From: Streptomyces sp. B93
GTDB taxonomy: Bacteria; Actinomycetota; Actinomycetes; Streptomycetales; Streptomycetaceae
Assembly: GCF_018070565.1 (NCBI RefSeq)
Contig: NZ_JAGPXL010000025.1
Span: 33,908-97,907, forward strand
DNA length: 64,000 nucleotides
Direction of reading: 5' to 3'
The notes under the pieces were generated by a model. It did no database searches, was not told the origin of the DNA, and saw nothing but the letters and a program-made list of their open reading frames with translations. How positions within the stretch are numbered: position 1 is the stretch's first letter; each line of letters starts with the position of its first letter. The translations under genes and the position numbers were made by a program. Below, piece after piece: positions 34,375-42,654 of this stretch.

Positions 34375-35343
34375 TCACGCGGCGGTGGCAGGGGCCAGGA
34401 CGCGGGCGAGCCAGTCGGTCCGGGTCCGGCGGGCCGTGGCCGACATCCGGGCCCCGGGGAAGAGGGCGTCGAAGCCGTGGAAGCCCCCCGCCCAGACATG
34501 GAGTTCGGCCTGGCCTCCGGCCGCCCAGAGGCGGCTGGCGTAGGCGGTGTCCTCGTCGCGGAAGACCTCGGCGGAGCCGGTGTCGACGTAGGTGGTCGGC
34601 AGGCCGGACAGGTCGTCGGCCAGGGCGGGTGACACATAGGCGGACACCTCGTCATCGGTGCGGTCGCCGAGGACGCAGCGCCAGCCGAACTCGTTCATCT
34701 CGCGGGTCCAGACGCCGGGCTCGCCGGAGAACTGGCGGCTGGAGACGCTGGTGTTGCGGTGGTCGAGCATGGGGCAGATCAGCAGCTGCGCGGCGATGGC
34801 GGGGCCGCCGAGGTCGCGGGCCAGCAGGGTCGTCCCGGCGGCGAGGCCGCCGCCCGCGCTGGCACCGGCGACGATGACGCGGCCGGGGTCGACGCCCAGT
34901 CCGGCGGCGTGTTCGACGATCCAGAGCAGCCCTCGGTAGCAGTCCTCGACCAGGGTGCTGCCGGTGGCCTCCGGGGCGAGGCGGTAGTCCACGGAGACCA
35001 CGACCGCGCCGAACTCGTCGAACCACTCCAGCGGGATGTCGATCTGGGAGAAGCGGTCGCCCATGACCATGCCGCCGCCGTGGATCCAGTACACGCAGGG
35101 CGCGGCGGTGGCGCGGCGGGGGTGCGCGGGGCGGAACACGGACAGGGGGATGGCGGCACCGTCCTCGGTGGGCACGGTGACCTCGCGCCGCTCGACCCGC
35201 CGGTGGACGAGGTGGGGCTCGACGGGCGTCGCGGCGAGGCCGCGCACTTGGGTGAGCAGGTCCGCGTCGAGCTGGGACATCAGGGGCATGCCGGTGAGCA
35301 GTTCACGCAGTTCGGGGTCGAGGGCGGGGCGCGCGGTGGTCAT
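34375..35343 (-). CDS. HSL-family alpha/beta hydrolase (esterase)
   Basis: 322 residues. The oxyanion motif IHGGGMVMG (H88 on) marks the hormone-sensitive-lipase family. Nucleophile S162 lies in AGASAGGG and the acid/base pair is near 259-263 and H289 (GGFHGFD). The position that is usually Asp (DPLRDE) reads AEVFRDE, so the acid is probably E259. No signal peptide. It sits in the middle of the ABM-esterase-SDR unit. Substrate: probably a short acyl ester. Confidence 0.92.
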   Translation of the reverse strand: MTTARPALDPELRELLTGMPLMSQLDADLLTQVRGLAATPVEPHLVHRRVERREVTVPTEDGAAIPLSVFRPAHPRRATAAPCVYWIHGGGMVMGDRFSQIDIPLEWFDEFGAVVVSVDYRLAPEATGSTLVEDCYRGLLWIVEHAAGLGVDPGRVIVAGASAGGGLAAGTTLLARDLGGPAIAAQLLICPMLDHRNTSVSSRQFSGEPGVWTREMNEFGWRCVLGDRTDDEVSAYVSPALADDLSGLPTTYVDTGSAEVFRDEDTAYASRLWAAGGQAELHVWAGGFHGFDALFPGARMSATARRTRTDWLARVLAPATAA

Positions 35344-35400
35344 GGTCGCTGCCTTTCGTGGGTGGGACGGGAGGGTCGGGGACTGGAGGGGTCAAGGCGT

Positions 35401-35718
35401 TCAGAAGGCGGCCTTGCCGCGCACCGGCACGTGGTCGGTGAACTCGGACTCCCCGGCCAGCAGTTCGCCGATCCGCGCCACGATGGCCTGCGCGGCCTCC
35501 CCCGCGAAGATCCGGTGGTGGTCGGCCTCGCTGGTCCAGCCCTCGATGACGTGCACGACGTCGGGGTCGGACGCGGAGCGGGAGACGAGGTAGACGACGC
35601 AGTGCTCGCTCGCGCCGGGGCTGCCCTCGTCCAGACCGGTCAGCAGCAGCTCGACGAGCCGGTCACCGAGGCCCGGCTTGGCGGTCAGGGCGGCACTGAA
35701 CCCATAGTTGACGATCAT
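35401..35718 (-). CDS. ABM-domain (antibiotic biosynthesis monooxygenase-like) protein
   Basis: 105 residues with the dimeric ferredoxin-like ABM fold: FSAALTAKPGLGDRLVELLL, CVVYLVSRSASDPDVVHVIE, GWTSEADHHRIFAG. Cofactor-free quinone-forming oxygenases and many stress-related proteins share this fold. ATG 35718 has AGAGGAA upstream. It is first gene of the unit divergent from the AraC gene at 35863 (144-base shared promoter region). The real reaction cannot be told from sequence. Confidence 0.88.
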   Translation of the reverse strand: MIVNYGFSAALTAKPGLGDRLVELLLTGLDEGSPGASEHCVVYLVSRSASDPDVVHVIEGWTSEADHHRIFAGEAAQAIVARIGELLAGESEFTDHVPVRGKAAF

Positions 35719-35862
35719 CGCTTTCCTCTTTTGCCTCGCTGGAGTGCGGTAATTCCATTCAACTGCTCCGACCTGCGGAAACGTTAGAACGATGCTCGCT
35801 CGCGCTTGCACAATCCTCTCGAAAGCGGGAGCAGGCGACCGCGATGGTGCTGCAATGGACGC

Positions 35863-36768
35863 ATGCACCTGGAGGAACTGCGCACCCTGCTGGCCCGGCA
35901 CGTCCGGCCCGACTGGACCACCGCCATCGACGGCGTCCTCATCTCCCGGGTCGACCGGCCGGATCCCCCGGCGCCCTCGATGTCCGGCACCGTGCTGGCC
36001 GTCATCGCCCAGGGCGCCAAGCGGCTCGCCCTGGGCGACCGGATGTACGAGTACGGCCCGGGCCAGTACCTGGTCGCCTCCGTGGACCTGCCGGTCACCG
36101 GGCAGTTCACCCAGGTGGAACCCGGGCGGCCCGCGCTGGGCTTCGGCCTGCTGCTGGAGCCGTCCGCCGTCGCCGAACTGCTGCTCCAGGCCGGGCCCGG
36201 CGCCACCCCGCGTGCCGGGGCGGGCGCGCCGCCGGGGATCGCCGTCAGCGACGCTCCGGCCGCGCTGCTCGACGCCGTGGTCCGGCTGCTGCGCCTGCTC
36301 GACGAGCCCCGCGACCGGGCCGTACTGGCACCCTTGGTCAAGCGCGAGATCCTGTGGCGGCTGATCACCGGCGAGCAGGGCGCGACGGTACGCCAGCTCG
36401 GCCTCGCCGACAGCAGCCTCAGCCATGTCTCCCGTGCCGTGCGCTGGATCCGCGACCACTACGACCAGCCGTTCCGGGTCGAGGAGGTGGCCCGGATGTC
36501 CGGTATGAGCGTCTCGGCGTTCTACCGCAACTTCCAGGCGGTGACCGCGATGAGCCCGATCCAGTTCCAGAAGGAGATCCGGCTCCAGGAGGCCCGGCTG
36601 CTGCTCGCCACCCACCCGGGCGACGTCACCGGCGTGGGACGCCGCGTCGGCTACGACAACCCGTCCCAGTTCAGCCGCGAGTACCGTCGCCACTTCGGCG
36701 CACCGCCGAGCAAGGACGCCGCCCGCCTGCGCGACACGGCGCGCTCCACGACGGGCGTACTGCCCTGA
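35863..36768 (+). CDS. AraC-family regulator (AraC_N sensor type)
   Basis: 301 residues. The N-terminal AraC_N domain (VLAVIAQGAKRLALGDRMYEYGPGQ-type block, read in two parts around residues 45-75) is followed by a double helix-turn-helix (205-295) with FRVEEVARMSGMSVSAFYRN and VGYDNPSQFSREYRRHFG. It is transcribed away from the ABM-esterase-SDR unit, which it probably controls. ATG 35863 gives a family-typical length; an upstream ATG at 35806 is less likely. Confidence 0.92.
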   Translation: MHLEELRTLLARHVRPDWTTAIDGVLISRVDRPDPPAPSMSGTVLAVIAQGAKRLALGDRMYEYGPGQYLVASVDLPVTGQFTQVEPGRPALGFGLLLEPSAVAELLLQAGPGATPRAGAGAPPGIAVSDAPAALLDAVVRLLRLLDEPRDRAVLAPLVKREILWRLITGEQGATVRQLGLADSSLSHVSRAVRWIRDHYDQPFRVEEVARMSGMSVSAFYRNFQAVTAMSPIQFQKEIRLQEARLLLATHPGDVTGVGRRVGYDNPSQFSREYRRHFGAPPSKDAARLRDTARSTTGVLP

Positions 36769-36787
36769 GCGTGTCACGGTGGGCGTC

Positions 36788-37615
36788 ATGCGCGCGCAGC
36801 GGACCCAGCCCTGGATCGCACCCGCACTGCTCGCCGTCCTCGCGGCGGCCTGCGGCACCCGCGACGATCCCGTCGGCGCGTCCGCCGCCGACGCCTCCGA
36901 CGTACTCGTACGGCAGCGGGTGCGGGTGGTCGAGGAGGTGGGCCACGATCCGGCGGCGTACACGCAGGGGCTGGAGTTGCGGGGCGGGCGGCTGTACGAG
37001 AGCACGGGAAGGTTCGGGAGGTCCACGGTCACGGTGGGGGCGCCGGGGAAGCCGCCGGCGGTGCGGGTGCGGCTGCCCGACGCGTGGTTCGGCGAGGGCG
37101 TCACCGTCGTCGAGACGAGGCTGTGGCAGCTCACCTGGCGCAACGGGGTCGCCGTCGAACGGGACGCGCGCACGCTGGAGGAGATCCGGCGCGTCCGCTA
37201 CCCGGGCGAGGGCTGGGGGATCTGCCACCAGCCCGCCCGTCAGCGGCTGGTGACGAGCGACGGCTCGGCCTGGCTGACGTTCCGGGACCCGCGGACCCTG
37301 GCGGCCACGGGCCGCGTCCGGGTCACCGAACCGGGCCGCGGCGACCGGCCGGTGCACCGCCTCAACGAGCTGGAGTGCGTGGGCGACAGCGTGTACGCCA
37401 ACGTCTACGGGCGCCCGAGGATCGTCCGCGTCGACGCGGACACCGGACGGGTGACCGCCGACATCGACGCCTCCGCGCTGGTGGCGGCGAGTGCGGGCGC
37501 GGGGGTCCTGAACGGGATCGCCGCACTGCCGGGCGGCGCGGAGTTCTGGCTCACCGGGAAGAACTGGCCGAAGCTGTTCCGCGTGCGCTTCGAAGGCCCC
37601 CGGGAAAGGCCCTGA
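36788..37615 (+). CDS. Glutaminyl-peptide cyclotransferase-like lipoprotein (glutamine cyclotransferase family)
   Basis: 275 residues. The lipobox LAAAC within LLAVLAAACGT predicts a lipid-anchored extracytoplasmic protein. The rest is a five-bladed beta-propeller like plant-type glutaminyl cyclases: HDPAAYTQGLELRGGRLYES, GEGWGICHQ, LNELECVGDSVYANVY, VLNGIAALPGG, LTGKNWPKLFRV. These enzymes convert N-terminal Gln to pyroglutamate. GTG 36779 is an alternative start. It follows the AraC gene by 19 bases. Its 3' end runs into short repeats and a terminator. Confidence 0.9.
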   Translation: MRAQRTQPWIAPALLAVLAAACGTRDDPVGASAADASDVLVRQRVRVVEEVGHDPAAYTQGLELRGGRLYESTGRFGRSTVTVGAPGKPPAVRVRLPDAWFGEGVTVVETRLWQLTWRNGVAVERDARTLEEIRRVRYPGEGWGICHQPARQRLVTSDGSAWLTFRDPRTLAATGRVRVTEPGRGDRPVHRLNELECVGDSVYANVYGRPRIVRVDADTGRVTADIDASALVAASAGAGVLNGIAALPGGAEFWLTGKNWPKLFRVRFEGPRERP

Positions 37616-37658
37616 AAAGGCCGCTGAAAGACCCCGCGAAGGCTACTGAAAGGCCCTG
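37604..37658 (+). repeat. Imperfect short repeats at the end of the cyclotransferase gene
   Basis: GAAAGGCCCTG occurs at 37604-37614 and again at 37648-37658. Related GAAAAGGCCGCTG and GAAAGACC units lie between, across the stop codon at 37613-37615. It looks like local slippage of an 11- to 14-base unit. Confidence 0.55.
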
Positions 37659-37670
37659 GAAACAGCGAAG

Positions 37671-37693
37671 GCAAGGAGTCCGCAACTCCTTGC
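37671..37693 (+). terminator. Hairpin after the cyclotransferase gene
   Basis: GCAAGGAGT-ccgca-ACTCCTTGC, perfect 9-base arms, 56 bases past the stop and just before the helR promoter region. Probably a terminator. Confidence 0.6.
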
Positions 37694-37717
37694 CACTGTC
37701 AACTTATAGCGCACCGG

Positions 37718-37737
37718 GGGGCTTGCGGCAAGGCCCC
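37718..37737. promoter_or_regulatory. Rifamycin-associated element (RAE) upstream of helR
   Basis: The 20-base near-palindrome reads GGGGCTTGCGGCAAGGCCCC, identical to the element I know as the rifamycin-associated element of actinomycetes, found before rifampin-inactivating and helR genes. It ends 23 bases before the GTG of helR. A TATAGC (37705-37710) lies just upstream and could be the -10. Confidence 0.85.
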
Positions 37738-37760
37738 CTCCGTGCCTCAGAGGGCTCCCC

Positions 37761-39914
37761 GTGCCTCCTGTGACCTTCAGTGCCTTCGCCCTTCCCGACC
37801 GTCTCTCCGCCAAGACCGACCCCGCGTTGACCGCCCGCGACGAGCGGCACTTCGCCGCCGTCGCCGAGAGCCTGGAGCAGTCGATCACCGAGCTGTCCGA
37901 CCGGCTGGACGCCGCGCGGCGGGCGCCGGGCGGCGCCGGCCGGGAGGCGCTGGAGCGGGACGTGGAGATCCACAGACTGACCGGGCGGCTGCGCGCCCTG
38001 CGCCGCTTCGGTCTCGACCTGTGCCTCGGGCACATGGTCCGCGCCGACGACCCCGAGCCGGTGTACGTCGGACGGCTCGGCCTCACCGACAGCGCGGGCC
38101 GCCGACTGCTGGTCGACTGGCGCTCCCCCGCCGCCGAGCCGTTCTTCGGGGCCACCCACGCCGACCCGATGGGGCTGGTGAGCCGCCGCAGGTACCGCTG
38201 GACCGGCGGCCGGATCAGCGACTACTGGGACGAGGTGTTCACCGCCGAGGGGCTGCGCGGGCACGCCGCCGCGCTCGACGACCAGTCCGCGTTCATCGCG
38301 AGCCTGGGCGAACGCCGTTCGGCGCGGATGCGGGACGTGCTGGCGACCGTCCAGGCCGACCAGGACGCCATCATCCGGGCGGGTTCCCGCGGCGCGCTCG
38401 TCGTCGACGGCGGTCCGGGCACCGGCAAGACGGTCGTCGCCCTGCACCGCTCGGCGTATCTGCTGTACGCCGACCCACGCCTCGGTCAGCGCCGCGGCGG
38501 CGTGCTGTTCGTCGGCCCGCACCGGCCCTACCTGGACTACGTCGCCGATGTCCTGCCCAGCCTGGGCGAGGAAGGGGTGCAGACGTGCGTCCTGCGCGAC
38601 CTGGTCGAGGAGGGCGCCGACGCGGGGACCGAGCCGGACCCGGAGGTGGCCCGGCTGAAGTCGACCGCGGACATGGTGCGGGCGGTCGAGACCGCCGTCA
38701 GGTTCTACGAGGAGCCGCCCGCCGAGGGCATGACGGTCACGACCGACTGGGCCGACGTCCGGCTGACCCCCGACGACTGGGCGGAGGCGTTCCGGGCGCC
38801 CGGCCCCGGCACCCCGCACAACGAGGCCCGGGACCTGATCTGGGACGAGCTGGTGACGATCCTGCTCGACAAGATCGACGGCGATGTCCCGCCGGAGCAG
38901 TTCCGCAGGTCGCTGCTGAACGACCGCGAACTGGTCGCCGCCCTCCACCGCGCCTGGCCGATGCTCGACGCGGCCGATGTCGTCGGGGACCTGTGGTCCG
39001 TCCCGGCGTATCTGCGGCTGTGCGCGCCCTGGCTCGGCCCCGACGACGTGCGCAGGCTCCAGCGCACGGCGGCCCCGCAGGCCTGGACGGTGCCCGACCT
39101 GCCGCTCCTGGACGCGGCGCGGCAGCGGCTCGGTGACGCGCGGGCCTCGCTGCGCAGGCGCAGGCACGCCGCCACCGTCGCGGCCGAGCGGGCGCGCATG
39201 GCCGACGTCATCGACAACGTGCTCGCGGCCGACGACGACGGTGAGGGCGCGGTGACCATGCTGCGCGGGCGGGACCTCCAGGACACCCTGGTCGACGAGG
39301 CCGCCCTGCCCGGCGCCGACCGGGACCGGCTCGCCGGTCCGTTCGCGCACATCGTGGTGGACGAGGCACAGGAACTGACCGACGCGGAGTGGCAGATGCT
39401 GCTGCCGCGCTGCCCGTCGCGCAGCTTCACGATCGTCGGGGACCGTGCCCAGGCCCGGCACGGCTTCCTGGAGTCGTGGCGGGAGCGGCTGGAGCGGGTC
39501 GGGTTCGACCGGATCGACGTGGCCTCGCTGAACGTCAACTACCGGACGCCCAGGGAGATCATGGCGGAGGCCGAGCCGGTCATCCGGGCCGTGCTCCCGG
39601 ACGCGAACGTGCCGGCCTCGGTCCGTGGCAGCGGCCTGCCCGTGGTGCACGGGTCCATCGCGGATCGGGACGCGATCCTCGACGCCTGGCTGGCCGAGCA
39701 CGCCGACGGGGTCGCCTGTGTCATCGGTGATCCCACGTTCCGGCCGACGTCCCGGGTCCGTTCGCTGACCCCGGAGCTGTCGAAGGGGCTGGAGTTCGAC
39801 CTGGTGGTCCTCGTCGACCCGGAGAGGTTCGGCGACGGCGTCGAGGGAGCGGTCGACCGCTATGTGGCGATGACCCGGGCGACCGGACGGCTGGTGGTTC
39901 TCACCGGTTCCTGA
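37761..39914 (+). CDS. helR: HelR: HelD-family RNA polymerase motor, rifamycin resistance
   Basis: 717 residues, superfamily 1 ATPase of the actinobacterial HelD class. An N-terminal coiled-coil arm (about 25-85) should enter the RNA polymerase secondary channel. Walker A is GGPGTGKT at 217-224, Walker B VVDEAQE near 534, a later motif GDRAQ, and the helicase C-terminal motif VAMTRAT at the end. HelR frees RNA polymerase from nucleic acid and dislodges rifamycins, giving tolerance. The RAE 23 bases upstream supports this role over a generic UvrD-like helicase. GTG start after AGAGGG. Overlaps the convergent aldo/keto reductase gene by 14 bases. Confidence 0.93.
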   Translation: MPPVTFSAFALPDRLSAKTDPALTARDERHFAAVAESLEQSITELSDRLDAARRAPGGAGREALERDVEIHRLTGRLRALRRFGLDLCLGHMVRADDPEPVYVGRLGLTDSAGRRLLVDWRSPAAEPFFGATHADPMGLVSRRRYRWTGGRISDYWDEVFTAEGLRGHAAALDDQSAFIASLGERRSARMRDVLATVQADQDAIIRAGSRGALVVDGGPGTGKTVVALHRSAYLLYADPRLGQRRGGVLFVGPHRPYLDYVADVLPSLGEEGVQTCVLRDLVEEGADAGTEPDPEVARLKSTADMVRAVETAVRFYEEPPAEGMTVTTDWADVRLTPDDWAEAFRAPGPGTPHNEARDLIWDELVTILLDKIDGDVPPEQFRRSLLNDRELVAALHRAWPMLDAADVVGDLWSVPAYLRLCAPWLGPDDVRRLQRTAAPQAWTVPDLPLLDAARQRLGDARASLRRRRHAATVAAERARMADVIDNVLAADDDGEGAVTMLRGRDLQDTLVDEAALPGADRDRLAGPFAHIVVDEAQELTDAEWQMLLPRCPSRSFTIVGDRAQARHGFLESWRERLERVGFDRIDVASLNVNYRTPREIMAEAEPVIRAVLPDANVPASVRGSGLPVVHGSIADRDAILDAWLAEHADGVACVIGDPTFRPTSRVRSLTPELSKGLEFDLVVLVDPERFGDGVEGAVDRYVAMTRATGRLVVLTGS

Positions 39915-40932
39915 CGCGGCGCCGCAGTGCCGGGTCGAGGAGGGCGGGCGGGGTGTCGAACTTCTCGTGGGCGGCGAGGTCGGTGCCGGGGGCGACGATC
40001 TCGTCGATGGCGTCGAGCACGTCGTCGGGGAGCACGGTGTCCGCGGCGGCGAGCTGGGAGTGGAGGTGGTCGAGGGTGCGGGGGCCGATGAGCGCGCTGG
40101 TCACGGCGGGGTGGGCGGTCACGAAGCCGAGGGCCAGCTGGATCATCGTCAGGCCCGCCTCGTCGGCGACCTTCGCCAGCCGCTCCACGGCGTCCAGCCG
40201 GGCCCGGTTGGCGGGCAGGCCCAGGTCGAAGCGGTCGGGCAGGACGGCGGAGCGGTGGGTGGTGATGTCCCGGCCCGCGCGGACGGCGCCGGACAGCCAG
40301 CCGGAGGCCAGCGGGCTCCATGCCAGCACCCCGAGCCCGTACTCCTCGGTGACGGGCAGGACGTGGGCCTCGATGCCGCGTTGCAGGATCGAGTAGCTGG
40401 GCTGCTCGGTGACATAGCGGCTCAGGTGGTGCTCGCGGGCGGCCCACTGGGCCTGTACGACGCGGTGGGCGGGGAAGGTCGAGGAGCCGAAGTGGCGGAT
40501 CTTGCCCGCGCGCTGGAGGTCGGTCAGCGCCGACAGGGTCTCCTCGTCGCTGGTGGTGGGGTCCCAGCGGTGGATCTGGTAGAGGTCGACGTGGTCGACG
40601 CCGAGGCGGCGCAGGCTGTCGTCGAGGGCGGTGACCAGCCAACGGCGGGAGCTGCCGCGGTGGTTGCGCTCGTCGCTCATCGGCATGGCGGCCTTGGTGG
40701 CGAGCACGATGTCGTCGCGGCGGCCCGCGATGGCCTTGCCGACCATCTCCTCGGACTCGCCCCGGCCGTACATGTCGGCGGTGTCGATGAGGTTGACGCC
40801 GCTCTCCAGGGCGGCGTCGACGATGGCGGTGGCCTCGTCCTGGGTGGTGCGTCCGATGCTGCCGAAGTTCATCGCGCCGAGCGCGAGGGTGCTGACCTGC
40901 ACACCGGTGCGGCCCAAGGTGCGGTACTGCAT
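39901..40932 (-). CDS. Aldo/keto reductase
   Basis: 343 residues, TIM-barrel AKR. The catalytic tetrad is D50, Y55, K80 and H121 (NLIDTADMYGRGES, LATKAAM, LYQIHRWD). NADPH-dependent carbonyl reduction. ATG 40932 has AAGGAG upstream; longer in-frame readings are ignored. It is divergent from the TetR gene, with two identical-type palindromes in the 129-base gap, so it is very probably the target of that repressor. This arrangement is typical for reductive detoxification of electrophiles. Confidence 0.94.
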   Translation of the reverse strand: MQYRTLGRTGVQVSTLALGAMNFGSIGRTTQDEATAIVDAALESGVNLIDTADMYGRGESEEMVGKAIAGRRDDIVLATKAAMPMSDERNHRGSSRRWLVTALDDSLRRLGVDHVDLYQIHRWDPTTSDEETLSALTDLQRAGKIRHFGSSTFPAHRVVQAQWAAREHHLSRYVTEQPSYSILQRGIEAHVLPVTEEYGLGVLAWSPLASGWLSGAVRAGRDITTHRSAVLPDRFDLGLPANRARLDAVERLAKVADEAGLTMIQLALGFVTAHPAVTSALIGPRTLDHLHSQLAAADTVLPDDVLDAIDEIVAPGTDLAAHEKFDTPPALLDPALRRRVRNR

Positions 40933-40989
40933 GACCGTACTCCTTCGTGGATTGGCTGCGGGCTCCGCCGTTCTGGCATCATGAGCAAG

Positions 40990-41030
40990 CGGAACCTCGT
41001 TCCGGAACAACGATACGGAACACTGTTCCG
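40990..41030. promoter_or_regulatory. Twin TetR operators, CGGAAC-n3-GTTCCG twice
   Basis: CGGAACctcGTTCCG (40990-41004) and CGGAACactGTTCCG (41016-41030) are both perfect outside the 3-base spacer, with centres 26 bases apart. They sit between divergent aldo/keto reductase and TetR genes. Two dimers could bind on nearly the same DNA face. Confidence 0.8.
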
Positions 41031-41061
41031 CTTTTGCAAGCCCAGAGGTGGAAGGAGCGAT

Positions 41062-41655
41062 GTGGTGAGCGACAGCGGCGAGGGCGCCGGGCGTGCGGCA
41101 CGGCCGGTGCGCAAGGACGCCCAGCGCAACAAGGAGGCGCTGCTGGACGCGGCCGCGTCGGTCTTCGTCAGCTCGGGGGTGGACGCGCCGGTGCGTGCCA
41201 TCGCGGCCGAGGCCGGTGTCGGACTCGGCACGATCTACCGGCACTTCCCGACCCGGGCGGATCTCATCATCGCCGTCTACCGGCACCAGGTCGACGCCTG
41301 CGCCGAGGCCGGTCCGTCCCTGCTGGCGAGCAGCGCGTCGCCGTACGCCGCGCTGGGCCGGTGGATCGACCTGTTCGTCGACTTCCTGGCCACCAAGCAC
41401 GGGCTCGCCGCCGTGCTCCAGTCCGACAGCCCCGGTTTCGAGACCCTGCACGGCTACTTCCTCGACCGCCTCGTCCCCGTCTGCACGGAACTGCTCCAAG
41501 CGGCCACCACGTCCGGTGAGATCGCCTCCGACATCACCGCGTACGAACTCATGCGGGGCGTCGGCAACCTCTGCGTCGGCGCGGAGAGCGACCCCGACTA
41601 CGACGCACGCCGACTCGTCGGTCTGCTGGTCGCGGGGCTGCGCCGGGCCGGGTGA
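41062..41655 (+). CDS. TetR-family repressor of the adjacent aldo/keto reductase
   Basis: 197 residues. The N-terminal TetR helix-turn-helix reads AIAAEAGVGLGTIYRHFPTR, the recognition-helix signature; the C-terminal ligand domain is helical. GTG 41062 (or GTG 41065) after GAAGGAG; upstream in-frame sequence is non-coding. Twin palindromes directly upstream argue for autoregulation and control of the divergent reductase. The ligand is probably a carbonyl or electrophile. Confidence 0.93.
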   Translation: MVSDSGEGAGRAARPVRKDAQRNKEALLDAAASVFVSSGVDAPVRAIAAEAGVGLGTIYRHFPTRADLIIAVYRHQVDACAEAGPSLLASSASPYAALGRWIDLFVDFLATKHGLAAVLQSDSPGFETLHGYFLDRLVPVCTELLQAATTSGEIASDITAYELMRGVGNLCVGAESDPDYDARRLVGLLVAGLRRAG

Positions 41656-41671
41656 CACCGGCGGCCGGGCC

Positions 41672-42055
41672 TCAGTTCCTGAGCAGCCAGGCCACCCGGT
41701 CCCACGCCAGCAGGTGGTACACCGCCAGCACGACGGCGAACACCACGGCGAGGGTGTGCCGCCCGGCCGCGTAGAGTACGGCGGCTCCGCCGAAGAAGAC
41801 GGCGAGTTCCAGCAGGAGCCGCACCGGCCCCGGGGTCGCCACCACGGTCCTGCCGGACCGGGACGCGTCGCCCGGGGTCGCGAAGACCCCCCACAGCACG
41901 GCCACCCCCAGCGGTACGGCGACCACGGTGACGTATCCGAGAGCGCCGGGCGTCACCTGCCAGGCCCACACCCCGAAACCGGTCAGGGCCGCCAGCTCCA
42001 GCAGGAACCGAAGGCCGAGCGTCGACGGGCGGAACCCGAGTCCTCCGACCGACAT
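41672..42055 (-). CDS. YrdB-family (DUF2568) small membrane protein
   Basis: 127 residues with four predicted membrane helices: GLRFLLELAALTGFGVWAWQ, YVTVVAVPLGVAVLWGVFAT, LLLELAVFFGGAAVLYAAG and VVFAVVLAVYHLLAW. This pattern matches the YrdB/DUF2568 family of unknown function. Start ATG 42055 after GGAGGGG. It is convergent with the TetR gene (16-base gap). Confidence 0.85.
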   Translation of the reverse strand: MSVGGLGFRPSTLGLRFLLELAALTGFGVWAWQVTPGALGYVTVVAVPLGVAVLWGVFATPGDASRSGRTVVATPGPVRLLLELAVFFGGAAVLYAAGRHTLAVVFAVVLAVYHLLAWDRVAWLLRN

Positions 42056-42109
42056 GTGCGCCACACCCCTCCCCCGTCGTGACGCTCCCCATGCTGACAG
42101 ACTCCCGCC

Positions 42110-42586
42110 ATGGGCACAGGGGTGAGGGGCTGGGCGCTGCGTCCGGCGGAAGCGGTCGACGTCGAGGCCGTCGCGGAGTTGCGGGCGAGGGTCATGCGCG
42201 CGGATCTGGAACGCCTGGGACGCTACGACGAGCACCGGGTGCGGCAGCGCCTGCGGGACTCCTTCTCCACCCGGTACACGTCGATCGTGATGGCCGAAGG
42301 TGAACTCGCGGGCAGTGTCACGGTCCGGCCCGCTGACGGGAGGCAGTGGCTGGAGCACTTCTACCTCTCCCCACGCCACCAGGGCCGCGGTCTCGGGTCC
42401 GCCGTGCTGCGTACGGTGCTGGAGCGGGCCGACGAGCAGGGCTCGACGGTGGCCCTCAACGTCCTGCGGGGCAGTGCCGCCAGGCGGCTCTACGCACGCC
42501 ACGGGTTCGTCGTGGAGAGGGAGGACCCGATCGATGTCTTCATGGTGCGGAGCCCGGCGCGCGCGAGCGGGCCGGACCGCTCCTAG
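42110..42586 (+). CDS. GNAT-family N-acetyltransferase
   Basis: 158 residues with the GNAT fold. Acetyl-CoA-binding motif A is HQGRGLGSAVLRTVLE after the beta-4 strand WLEHFYLSP, and motif B is NVLRGSAARRLYARHGFV. Acetylates a small-molecule or protein amine; the acceptor is unknown. Divergent from the YrdB gene with only 54 bases between starts. Followed by a strong bidirectional terminator. Confidence 0.9.
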   Translation: MGTGVRGWALRPAEAVDVEAVAELRARVMRADLERLGRYDEHRVRQRLRDSFSTRYTSIVMAEGELAGSVTVRPADGRQWLEHFYLSPRHQGRGLGSAVLRTVLERADEQGSTVALNVLRGSAARRLYARHGFVVEREDPIDVFMVRSPARASGPDRS

Positions 42587-42597
42587 CCCGGACCCGG

Positions 42598-42637
42598 GAC
42601 GGCCCCGCCGTCGGCGGATGGCGACGGCGGGGCCGTC
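42598..42637. terminator. Bidirectional terminator between GNAT and DUF6069 genes
   Basis: A perfect 16-bp stem (42598-42613 with 42622-42637) and 8-base loop, extended by a partial outer stem, between two convergent stop codons. Confidence 0.85.
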
Positions 42638-42654
42638 GGGTTCCCGGGCCGCGG

